DNA of 64,000 nt. Origin: Stieleria neptunia (GTDB lineage Bacteria > Planctomycetota > Planctomycetia > Pirellulales > Pirellulaceae). Of the stretch, positions 56,143 to 63,575 are shown one piece after another. The notes under the pieces are model-generated. The model did no database searches. It saw nothing but the letters and a program-made list of their open reading frames with translations, and was not told the DNA's origin. The stretch covers positions 4,650,001 to 4,714,000 of the forward strand of contig NZ_CP037423.1 of the NCBI RefSeq assembly GCF_007754155.1, given 5' to 3'. Each line of letters opens with the position of its first letter. Positions within the stretch are counted from its first letter, which is position 1. The position numbers and the translations under genes are program-made.

Positions 56143-57012
56143 CCACCATCGTTCGGTATCCGAATTGTTGAGGCAATGCGCTCCTTGTTTTCACGGAGAT
56201 TGCGATGGTCACGGACGGAAAGGTTAAAGAACTGCGGCGTTTGCTAGCATCTGGCAAGTCACTGGCCGCATCGTCAAGGATGACTGAGATGGATGAGAAA
56301 ACGGCAAGACATTATCGAAACGACAATCGGCTCCCCTCTCAGCGGAAGAAGCCGCGAGATTACCGGACTCGCATCGATCCATTCGCCGATGTCTGGAACG
56401 AGGTGCAGATCAGGCTTGAGGCCGAACCGCGACTGCAGGCCAAGACCCTTTTCCAGTGGCTGCAAGACCGCTATCCAGGCGTCTACCCAGACTCCACTCG
56501 ACGAACCTTCGAACGTCGAGTCCGATTGTGGCGCAGTACAGAAGGTCCAGACAAAGCAGTGATCTTCCCGCAGGTCCATCATCCGGCTCGGGTTGCTGCG
56601 AGTGACTTCACCGTCATGAACACACTGAACGTGACCATCGCGGGCGTTTCGTTTGAACACATGCTCTTTCATTGTGTCCTGACGTATTCCAACGTCGAGT
56701 CGGTCTCTCTGTGTTTCTCCGAATCTTTCGAAGCGCTCAGCGAGGGGATTCAAAAGTAAGCGCCCAGGAGCACCATGGGTTAGGTGGGCCAACGGGGCGA
56801 CGCCGTGGCCATGTTTCAGGGAAAGAGCTATCGCCCGATTCTCGGATCCACTGGCCGTAGATGATCCGCGATCCGCCGGGACAAGCGTCTTGATCTCATA
56901 GGGCCCAACGCGAGCTTAGCAGGCGCGTGACTCCCTCGTGACGCGCGAGGTGTGTTCTACGTCAGTTTTCTTTTATCGAAAGACAGTCCTGAATGCTGCC
57001 TTGCAGTGCCAG

Positions 57013-58851
57013 CTACTGATCCAGGCGGGCGAGGCGGCGGCGAAGCCGATCTCGCTCTCGACGGATGTTGTCAGCTTCACGCTCCTTTTGCCGGTGGGCC
57101 CGGATCGACTCCGGATGCGCTGTCCCCCATGCGTCAGGACGCAGCGCGGCATAGTCGCGACTGCCTGCGAGAAGCTGGTCGAGTACGTCTTCCAAGTACG
57201 CCGCCACATCCAGGTCGTTTCGTATCGCGCTGCTGACGACCGTCATCAATGTCGCCGTACGATAACCCGATGCAAGACTGCCAAGAAAAAGCCAGTTCTT
57301 GCGACCCAGTGCTACTTGCTTCATCAGCTGCTCGCATGAGTTGTTGTCGATCGGGATTTCCCCGTCTTCAAGGTGAGCCGTCAGTCCTTGCCATTGATTC
57401 AAGATGTAACTTCGCGCATCGCTGATCTTGTCACTACTCAGCACGTCCATCATCTTCATCTGGAGGTACTCGCGCATCTGGCCCCAAAGGGGAGCCGATT
57501 GCTTTTGGCGAAGTGTCAAGCGTTCTGCTGGCGACAACTCTCGAGCTTCGTCTTCGACATCATAAATCAATCGAAACAATCCAAGTAAATGCTTTGCATG
57601 CTCCGCGTGATTGTCTAGCGCAGCTTCCACCTTCCGACGCGCATGGGCCGCGCAAGCGGCATGAACGATCAATCCGTTTGATCGTATGTAAATCCCCGTG
57701 TTCGCTCCGTAGCAGTCTCCCAATAGAGTTCCCGTATACTCGCTATCGACTAAAAATTGGTCCGGCCCATCACGGTGACGACTGACCGTAAAGTCAAACA
57801 CGTTGATTGGAATATGAACGCCTCGGTAGGCCCACATCTTTGCCGTGATGCTTTTGAGCCCTTTCGACTTGGCTGCTGCAAAAACTTCCGCAGCACGCCG
57901 ACCCTTCGGATCGTCCTCGCGTGCTTCGGGAATGTCTTGCGGCAACAGTAAGCGGATCGACGTGTCGTCACTTCCGATGCAGCTGTCGGTGCGAACCAAG
58001 TCAGCAAGCCACTGCACGAACGGCCGGAGCACGCGTTCGGCAGCTTCTTGAAGGTTTAGTAGCGTACTGCGTGAAAGGTAAAGGCCGCACTCGGCGAACA
58101 TGTCCTCTTGACGATAGATCGGCAGATGGTAGCCAAGTCGATTGGCAATGACCGAGGCAGCGAATGAGGTGTCGTAGCGATCGCCTTGAATCAGCGCCGC
58201 GGGGCGTGGGGCCTGCAAAATACCGGCGCGGGGATCCTCCGGGTGAACGTACTTGGGGAAGATCTTTCGAATGATATAGGCCGCACCCCGGGTGAAGTGT
58301 GCCGATTCGACCACGTCTTCTCCGATCCGCACCAAGCCTTCTTTTTCTTCGTCGCTTAAGTCGACAATCACTTCCTTGCGCGGCAGGCTGTCGGGAAAAC
58401 GCTCTTCACGCTTGCGTCGCTTGGGCGGCTTGTTGCGTTTGCCGGCTCGATCATTTTCTTCGATCGCCTGCTTGATGCCTTCACGAGCGTCGTCGATTTC
58501 TGCTTGACTGGCGAATTCGAACTTCAGCTGGTCGTCGTCTTCAAAGCGTTCGCTCTGGCGGCCAAAGATGCGACGGATCAAAGCGTCGAGTTCGTCTTGC
58601 TTTTTGGAGAGTTGCTTTCGTAAGTCCTCGTTCTTCGATTCAAGGTCCTCTTTGGCCGCAGCGAGTGACTTGGCGTCTTGGACGAGAGACTCGTTGGTGG
58701 TAGCAAGCGATTGGTTGTTTACAGCGAGTGAATCGACTTTGTTGGTGAGTGACGCATTGGTGGCAGCAAGCGATTCATTGACGGACTCAAGCGTGCTGTT
58801 TTTCGCACGCAGGGCTTCGATTTCGCGTTGAAGTTGCTTGAGCTTGTCCAT
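57013..58851 (-). CDS. tnpC: IS66 transposase TnpC
   Basis: A 612-residue catalytic transposase. The N-terminus (about 1-90) is an unusually regular coiled coil of Ser/Leu/Asn units (SLAATNASLTNKVDSLAVNN), longer than in many IS66 TnpC. A short Lys/Arg-rich segment (KRNKPPKRRKREERFPDS) and a zinc-ribbon-like region lead to the IS66 core, with IGSDDTSIRLL (first Asp), GLIVHAACAAHARRKVEAAL and the C-terminal block HLEDGEIPIDNNSCEQLMK with Glu, then NWLFLGSLASGYRTATLM. All DDE positions appear present. The gene lies 132 bases downstream of tnpB with an intrinsic terminator in between. Confidence 0.95.
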   Translation of the reverse strand: MDKLKQLQREIEALRAKNSTLESVNESLAATNASLTNKVDSLAVNNQSLATTNESLVQDAKSLAAAKEDLESKNEDLRKQLSKKQDELDALIRRIFGRQSERFEDDDQLKFEFASQAEIDDAREGIKQAIEENDRAGKRNKPPKRRKREERFPDSLPRKEVIVDLSDEEKEGLVRIGEDVVESAHFTRGAAYIIRKIFPKYVHPEDPRAGILQAPRPAALIQGDRYDTSFAASVIANRLGYHLPIYRQEDMFAECGLYLSRSTLLNLQEAAERVLRPFVQWLADLVRTDSCIGSDDTSIRLLLPQDIPEAREDDPKGRRAAEVFAAAKSKGLKSITAKMWAYRGVHIPINVFDFTVSRHRDGPDQFLVDSEYTGTLLGDCYGANTGIYIRSNGLIVHAACAAHARRKVEAALDNHAEHAKHLLGLFRLIYDVEDEARELSPAERLTLRQKQSAPLWGQMREYLQMKMMDVLSSDKISDARSYILNQWQGLTAHLEDGEIPIDNNSCEQLMKQVALGRKNWLFLGSLASGYRTATLMTVVSSAIRNDLDVAAYLEDVLDQLLAGSRDYAALRPDAWGTAHPESIRAHRQKEREADNIRRERDRLRRRLARLDQ

Positions 58852-58909
58852 GTACAGAAGACTAAAAGCTTCTCGAAATCGCGCAATAGCAAATCACCGT
58901 CTGGGCAAG

Positions 58910-58945
58910 AAAAAAAGCAAGTTTTCTTCGCCGAAGAAAACTTGC
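58910..58945 (-). terminator. Intrinsic terminator between tnpB and tnpC
   Basis: On the minus strand a perfect 14-bp stem (58932-58945 with 58917-58930, arm GCAAGTTTTCTTCG) is followed directly by seven T (58910-58916). This is a strong Rho-independent terminator. It stands after tnpB and before tnpC, so transcription from the tnpA end would usually stop short of tnpC. Confidence 0.85.
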
Positions 58946-58983
58946 TCCCAAGTGTGGTCCGTCGTCACTGCTTCCGCGGCAGC

Positions 58984-59331
58984 TTACGCTGCCTTGAGCC
59001 GTTTACGTCTCTTGGCATTTTCGATTGAGATTCCACCAAGCAGCATCGCCAAGTCGGCTGCGTCGAGCTTGACGCTCGCCTCGCCATCTTGCCTGATTCT
59101 TTCAAAGGTGCCTTGCTCCAGACTTTTGTACCACACCGCCATTCCATCGCGGTCCCAATAGAGTGCTTTGAGTTTGTCCTGGCGTCGATTGATAAACAGG
59201 AACAAGCTTCCGTCATTTGGCGTTTTGCCTAGCTCGTTTCGCACGATGCCAGCCAGGCCCGAGAAACTCTTTCGCATGTCGGTCGGCTTGGCGTAGAGAA
59301 AAATGCCGCCAGTGGTTGGTAGCGCGATCAT
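58984..59331 (-). CDS. tnpB: IS66 accessory protein TnpB
   Basis: A 115-residue IS66 Orf2 protein starting at ATG 59331, overlapping the tnpA stop (ATGA). The family pattern is complete: IFLYAKPTDMRKSFSGLAGI, DGSLFLFINRRQDKLKALYW, WDRDGMAVWYKSLEQGTFE, and AADLAMLLGGISIENAKRRK at the end. It is needed with TnpA for IS66 transposition but has no known catalytic role. Its length is typical (110-120). No separate ribosome site is needed because it overlaps tnpA. Confidence 0.95.
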   Translation of the reverse strand: MIALPTTGGIFLYAKPTDMRKSFSGLAGIVRNELGKTPNDGSLFLFINRRQDKLKALYWDRDGMAVWYKSLEQGTFERIRQDGEASVKLDAADLAMLLGGISIENAKRRKRLKAA

Positions 59332-59657
59332 TGCTGCAACTCGCTTGGTTGTGGTGCCAACCGGTCGACGATGATCATCAGGCTGTTGGCATCGCAGGAA
59401 GCAAGCTCGATCTGCGTGCCACAGGGAAAGCGGACAGTGGTGCCGCCGATTTGGGGACGCGGCTGCTCGATCTGCACGGCAAGAAACGCGTCGCTCTGAT
59501 CGGCGTCGCCCTGCAGCCTTTGTCGCCATCGATAAAACGATGCGGTGGAGACTCCGTGCAAATCGCAAAATTCGGAGACCGCAAGATCGGACTGTTCGTG
59601 AAGTTGGATCAGCCGCGACCAACGTTGGCGAACGGCGGGGTCTGGCAAGCGAACCAT
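59328..59657 (-). CDS. tnpA: IS66 accessory protein TnpA
   Basis: A 109-residue IS66 Orf1 protein from ATG 59657 (MVRLPDPAVRQRWSRLIQ), preceded on the minus strand by AGGAGG, a strong ribosome site. The middle has a helix-turn-helix region (SDLAVSEFCDLHGVSTASFY, then RWRQRLQG), probably DNA-binding. The C-terminal half (TTVRFPCGTQIELASCDANS) matches the family. The upstream extension to 59690 (MGFHSRNQEVS) is not favoured. Confidence 0.92.
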   Translation of the reverse strand: MVRLPDPAVRQRWSRLIQLHEQSDLAVSEFCDLHGVSTASFYRWRQRLQGDADQSDAFLAVQIEQPRPQIGGTTVRFPCGTQIELASCDANSLMIIVDRLAPQPSELQQ

Positions 59658-60682
59658 GGAAACCTCCTGGTTACGTGAGTGAAAACCCACCAGCCTACGC
59701 CACGCGCCAAGAATGGTTTCCTCGGGCGCTTACATTCAAAATGCGTTTTGGGAATTCGGCGGAGTGCCCGAGCGTCACCGCACTGATAGCCTTAGCGCTG
59801 CGATCAACAATCACTCTTCAAAGAAAGAACTCACTGCTCGCTATGGAGCGTTGATGGATCACTATGGCACCAAGTCAGAGCGAATCAACGTTCGCTGTGC
59901 GAACGAAAACGGCGACGTTGAGTCATCCAACGGTCATCTCAAGAATCGAGTCGACCAAGCATTGCTACTTCGCGGTAGTCGCGACTTCGCCAGTCGTGAA
60001 GACTACATGCATTTCGTTCGATCCCTGATCGTTCGCGCTAATGATGCGCGCTTAAATCGATTTGAAATTGAACGCTCGCATTTGCGACCACTTCCCGATA
60101 GTAAGCTTGATACCGATGACAACCAACAAGGCATCATCGTCGGCAGTAGCAGCACGATTAATGTCAAGAAAAACATCTATTCGGTTCCTAGCCGATTGAT
60201 CGGTCAAAAAGTCGATGTGCGGATCGGTGCCGAGTGGATCGATGTGACGCATCACGGCATCCACGTGCAACGGATGCCACGACTTACTGGCGTCGGCGGA
60301 TCGGCCATCAACTACCGGCACGTGATCGATTCATTGGTTCGCAAACCGGGAGCATTCGAAAACTACAAATACCGTCAGGACATGTTCCCGACGAGTCACT
60401 TCCGAATCGCCTATGACATGCTATGCGACGCTCACAGCGAGAAGGTGGCGGTGAGGAAGTATCTTGAGATCCTGCAATTAGCGGCTAGAGAAAGCCAAGA
60501 TGCGGTGCAGAATGCACTGCGTCATCAAATCCAATCGGGACAATCCATCGATGTCGATCAGGTTCGGCTGATGGTGAGTGAAGCGATCGAGATCAAGCCG
60601 GTGACCGACATCGATGTCAAAGCACCGAACTTGAAAGACTATGACGAATTATTTGACACGTTTGACAAGGAGAGTCCAAACG

Positions 60683-61549
60683 ATGAATCAATCAACCACA
60701 CGAAAGCCCCAATCGAAAAAGACCGAATCGTCGATACGGCAGCCTCCCAAGACCCCGCCCACGAGGACGAGCAACGAACGGACCGAGGAGCGGCTGAAGG
60801 AGCAGTTTCGCAGCTTGCGTCTGCCGATGTTTCGCGACCAGTTTCAAGCGACGGCCGACCGAGCAGCCGCGGAGGATCTCAGCCATGTTCAATACTTATC
60901 GGAACTGGCGGAACTGGAATGCCAGGCCCGCAACGAGAGTCGGATCAAGCGTCTAATGACCAACTCACGTCTTCCGCTGGGCAAGACATGGGAGACGTTC
61001 AACTTCGATCGCTTGCCATTGTCAGTGACACGACAACTGGAGAGTCTTCGGGAGGGATCGTTCTTGGATCGTCGGGAGAACGTACTGATTTTCGGTCAGC
61101 CCGGTGCGGGGAAGAGTCACGCGCTTTGTGCCTTGGCGAATCAACTCGTCCAGCAAGGCCGGAGCATGCTTCTGACAACGTGCAGCTTGCTGGTGCAACA
61201 GTTGCTGATCGCAAAGCGGGATCTTCGCCTGCAGAAGTACATCAAGCAACTGTCTCGTTTCGAGGGCCTGATGATCGACGACCTGGGTTACGTGCAGCAG
61301 AATCGAGAAGAGATGGAGGTGCTGTTCACGCTGCTGGCGGAACGTTACGAGAGAGGGAGTGTTCTGTTGACGAGCAACTTGGCGTTCAGCAAGTGGGACC
61401 AGATCTTCAAAGATGCGATGACGACGGCGGCGGCGATCGATCGCTTGGTTCACCACAGCGTGATCATCGAGTTGAACGTGCCAAGCTATCGCGTGGAAAC
61501 AGCCAAGAAAACGAAGTCAGCTGGACGGTCAGCAAAGGCCTCTCAATAA
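60683..61549 (+). CDS. istB: IS21 helper ATPase IstB
   Basis: A 288-residue AAA+ ATPase that loads and activates IstA on target DNA. ATG 60683 (MNQSTTRKPQSKK) follows AGGAGAG, and fits better than the upstream in-frame start at 60641. Walker A GQPGAGKSH (in NVLIFGQPGAGKSHALCALA), Walker B LMIDDLGYVQQNREE and sensor 1 VLLTSNLAFSKWDQIF are all present. The N-terminal IstB region (RLPMFRDQFQATADRAAAED) is typical. The length (about 250-290) fits. Its partner istA is broken, so the element cannot move by itself. It lies inside the unterminated istA frame, offset by one base. Confidence 0.95.
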   Translation: MNQSTTRKPQSKKTESSIRQPPKTPPTRTSNERTEERLKEQFRSLRLPMFRDQFQATADRAAAEDLSHVQYLSELAELECQARNESRIKRLMTNSRLPLGKTWETFNFDRLPLSVTRQLESLREGSFLDRRENVLIFGQPGAGKSHALCALANQLVQQGRSMLLTTCSLLVQQLLIAKRDLRLQKYIKQLSRFEGLMIDDLGYVQQNREEMEVLFTLLAERYERGSVLLTSNLAFSKWDQIFKDAMTTAAAIDRLVHHSVIIELNVPSYRVETAKKTKSAGRSAKASQ

Positions 61550-61632
61550 AAATCGGATTCGTAATCGGGAATACTAGTTGTCGCTAAAGCGGAGAACCAA
61601 TTGTCGCCGAACACGCGTGACCAAATTCAGCA

Positions 61633-62070
61633 ATGAAACCGGCGAGATACTTCTCTGATTCAATAACCATCGGGGCGAACGAGTACTTGGTTGAAGTTCG
61701 CGAGGGCGTCGGTGAAAAGAAATATCTTTGCATTCAGAGGAACCCGTCAATGAACTCTAAAGTGGAGTCGATCGTCGTTTACGAGTCGTCTCTTCCACAA
61801 TTCCTCGATACGATCGTTCGGGCAGCTGGCGCGATCTACCATGACGTGCGTGCGCTCAGCGACGCAGTCGAACAATCGAGTTACGAAGATCGAGTAAATC
61901 AGATACGCGAGCGTTACCCGAATGCCTATACAGCTTGGACCAAGGAGGAAGATCTTCACCTCAGCGAAAAACATCGTGATGGTAAGACGATCGACGAACT
62001 GGCGGTGATCTTTCAGCGTCAGCCAAACGCTATTCGATCGCGACTGAAGAAACTCGAGTCCAATGAGTAA
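61633..62070 (+). CDS. Pur-alpha-like (DUF3276) protein with C-terminal HTH-like domain
   Basis: A 145-residue protein from ATG 61633, just after the IS21 right end. Residues 1-75 resemble the DUF3276/PUR family ssDNA- or RNA-binding fold (YFSDSITIGANEYLVEVREG, KKYLCIQRN). Residues about 100-145 (AYTAWTKEEDLHLSEKHRDG, KTIDELAVIFQRQPNAIRSR) match a short SANT/HTH-like module seen at the C-terminus of many DNA-handling enzymes. No transmembrane or signal segment. It is the only non-transposon gene between the two 85-bp repeats and ends 25 bases before the right copy, so it looks like the cargo of that unit. Function in cells unknown. Confidence 0.72.
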   Translation: MKPARYFSDSITIGANEYLVEVREGVGEKKYLCIQRNPSMNSKVESIVVYESSLPQFLDTIVRAAGAIYHDVRALSDAVEQSSYEDRVNQIRERYPNAYTAWTKEEDLHLSEKHRDGKTIDELAVIFQRQPNAIRSRLKKLESNE

Positions 62071-62095
62071 ATTCGCCTATTGGATCGCGCAAGAG

Positions 62096-62180
62096 ACCGC
62101 GTCCGAGCCCAAGCGAGGTAAGCCGGGAACGAGACACTCGGTAAACCATCATCCGACAGCTTATCTGTTCGGCCAAAGCC
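62096..62180 (+). repeat. 85-bp direct repeat, right copy
   Basis: Matches 54231-54315 with three substitutions. It begins 25 bases after the stop of the Pur-alpha-like gene and, like the left copy, is followed by weaker shared sequence for about 45 bases. With the IS21 element removed, the two copies would be about 720 bases apart (start to start). Confidence 0.9.
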
Positions 62181-62670
62181 GTTTGCCTTTCCGACAGGCC
62201 CACCTCGGCGCGGAACCGCCAAGGCTGACTAACGACAGCCAGATCAAGCCGGGCGCCTCTTTCTTCCCCAATGTTTTTTGGCTTTCGCCGAGCCGGACTG
62301 ACGCCGTCACCCGTGACCGTTCGGTGGCAGTCCGAGAGAAGGCGAGAGGCGAAAAACGCGCACGTGCGATCGTTAACACCAAGTGCGTTGACTTTAACGA
62401 TTGATACCGAAGCGGTTTTCTACTTTTGCGGCGGTTGGCGAATTGCTCTGTTGACAACCAGGCGGAGCTGTCGGGTCATCGAGGTGGTCCACGCTCTCGG
62501 GCTCATTGAACTTGATCGCCATCGCCACCGATCAAGGCCGCCGCCATCAGTGACAACCGAGAGACACGCAGCGCAGCCGGCCGGATCGCCAAGCCCACGC
62601 GACCCCGCCGGCATGGATCTTCTCCACGGCGTCTGCGCAATCGCAACGCACCAACACAAGGTCACCCCCG
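62181..62670. other. Gap without gene
   Basis: No supported gene lies here. Short frames are Arg-rich and show no domain. At about 62380-62405 GTTAACACCAAGTGCGTTGAC is followed by TTTAACGATTGA; core-like GTT and AAC words occur, but no ordered attC site was confirmed. Confidence 0.4.
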
Positions 62671-63066
62671 ATGGCTTCGACGTTACCAGCCCTGGTCCAA
62701 AGCTACATCGCATACCTGCAACGATCGGGCCACAAACGACGCATCGTCAACATCACCAGGCAGCAACTCGACTACTTCGTCACCTGGTGTCAAACGCAAT
62801 CGATCACAACCAACGACCAAATCAGCGACACAACCGCCGCTGACTATGTTGGCCACCTGCAAAACGAAGTTGACTTAATCAATGGTGCAGCGATTGGGAT
62901 CCGCATCGTTCGTGAACGCGTCACAAAGCTTCGTCGCTTGTTTGAATGGCTTGCGCGAGACACCAATTTCTCCAGTGACATCGCAGCGACGGTTCCCACA
63001 ATCGATAAACGCGGGAAGGCGAATCTGCCAAGCCATTGCTGCTACGACCAAAAGCTTCCGGCCTAG
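62671..63066 (+). pseudogene. Tyrosine recombinase, N-terminal domain only
   Basis: A 131-residue frame whose sequence (LVQSYIAYLQRSGHKRRIVN, RQQLDYFVTWCQTQSITTND, RERVTKLRRLFEWLARDTNF) matches the SAM-like core-binding domain of XerC/D-type recombinases. It stops at TAG 63064 soon after KANLPS, the point where the neighbour at 63576 enters its catalytic domain (QRLPSSHLTIDEI). The downstream 500 bases do not resume the catalytic fold in any frame I read. Either the 3' part was lost in rearrangement, or a stand-alone core-binding protein is made. A remnant is more likely. Confidence 0.65.
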
Positions 63067-63141
63067 GACGCGAAGCTTCCGGGGCCTGCGGCAAAGCTGA
63101 CGGCGTGCTTCCGTGGACCTTCTGGTGGCATTCGATTGACG

Positions 63142-63444
63142 CAAGTCGTTTCCAGTCAAGCAGCTAGCCACGATTCACCCCAACCGAACCCGAAAACGTC
63201 GCAAGCCCCCCCTCATGCAAACACTCTGTATACAACAATTACGACCAAAACTGCGAGCATGCGATAGCTGACTGCGAGCATCAGATCGGCAAGCCCGAGC
63301 ATGGGATGTGCATTGGGTGAGCATGTCATGAGCATCGTTTGTGATGCTCAGTAATTCACACAAGTCGTTGCCAGCCAACGACATTCAAAACGAAAGCGAA
63401 AACTTCGCCTTCAAACCTCGCAAGGCCCCCTCATTGAAAGTCTT
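63142..63444 (+). repeat. Diverged pair of 84-bp direct repeats
   Basis: Copies at 63142-63225 and 63361-63444 share the ends (CAAGTCGTT-CCAG and GCAAG-CCCCCTCAT) in the same relative place, offset by 219 bases, while the middles have diverged. They bracket the GAGCAT cluster and precede the recombinase at 63576. The 63067-63575 gap holds no gene. Confidence 0.6.
63255..63349 (+). promoter_or_regulatory. GAGCAT iteron cluster, helically phased
   Basis: GAGCAT occurs at 63255, 63275, 63297, 63319 and 63330 on the plus strand and inverted at 63344. The spacings 20, 22, 22 and 11 are close to two turns and one turn of the helix, so the sites face the same side. This pattern suits cooperative protein binding, such as an operator or accessory recombination site for the adjacent recombinase gene. 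The binding protein is unknown. Confidence 0.5.
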
Positions 63445-63575
63445 GCCATAGCTGCATCGCCGTGATCGGTGATGCCGTCTTCTTCGGCCGAGTGACGTTC
63501 ACCCGGCCGCCTTCACCCTGATCGAGCACGCCCGGCTACCGGTACGCGCTGATCACAACCCCAGGATGCAAATCC

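Larger units (their letters stand above)
54507..56176. mobile_element. Element carrying an rve-type transposase, nested in IS21 left end
   Basis: The motif TTGCCTCA followed 6-8 bases later by GATACC occurs on the plus strand at 54507-54534 and, inverted, twice at the right: 56117-56142 and 56152-56176, 34-35 bases apart. These look like transposase-binding end repeats. The inner right copy overlaps the start of the transposase frame. No target duplication was found, so the limits are approximate. Confidence 0.55.
56756..59733. mobile_element. IS66-family insertion sequence, complete
   Basis: A 2978-bp element with inverted ends starting GTAAGCGCCC (left at 56756, right ending at 59733) and an 8-bp target duplication ATTCAAAA at 56748-56755 and 59734-59741, the IS66 standard. 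It carries tnpA, tnpB and tnpC on the minus strand and splits istA. Intact ends and frames indicate a recent insertion. Confidence 0.95.
56205..61587 (+). pseudogene. istA: IS21 transposase IstA, split by IS66
   Basis: The N-terminal part (56205-56755) has KVKELRRLLASGKSLAASSR, a helix-turn-helix region, then the RTRIDPF module and the integrase start HHPARVAASDFTVMN. It is broken at Gln183 of SEGIQ. The gene resumes at 59742: NAFWEFGGVPERHRTDSLSA, YGTKSERINVRCANENGDVE and a C-terminal region. Removing the IS66 element and one duplication joins codon 184 exactly in frame. Up to the istB start it gives about 497 residues, normal for IstA; but no stop occurs until 61587, so the frame runs through all of istB. 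It should be inactive in its present split form. Confidence 0.92.
54476..61611. mobile_element. IS21-family element, interrupted by two other elements
   Basis: The ends are placed from an imperfect inverted repeat: GCGGCGATTGGTTTTCC at 54482-54498 against GGAGAACCAATTGTCGCCG at 61591-61609, with a 3-base gap. A palindromic 8-mer CACGCGTG stands on both outer sides (54468-54475 and 61612-61619) and may be the target duplication. A further TTGTCGC at 61579 fits the multiple end repeats of IS21. It carries istA (split) and istB. The left boundary depends on the rve element having inserted near the IS21 left end. Confidence 0.7.

Noticed and set aside
62370..62410. Core-like GTT/AAC words suggesting an integron attC site
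   Set aside because: No ordered R', L', L'', R'' arrangement could be found; kept only as a possibility in the cassette finding.
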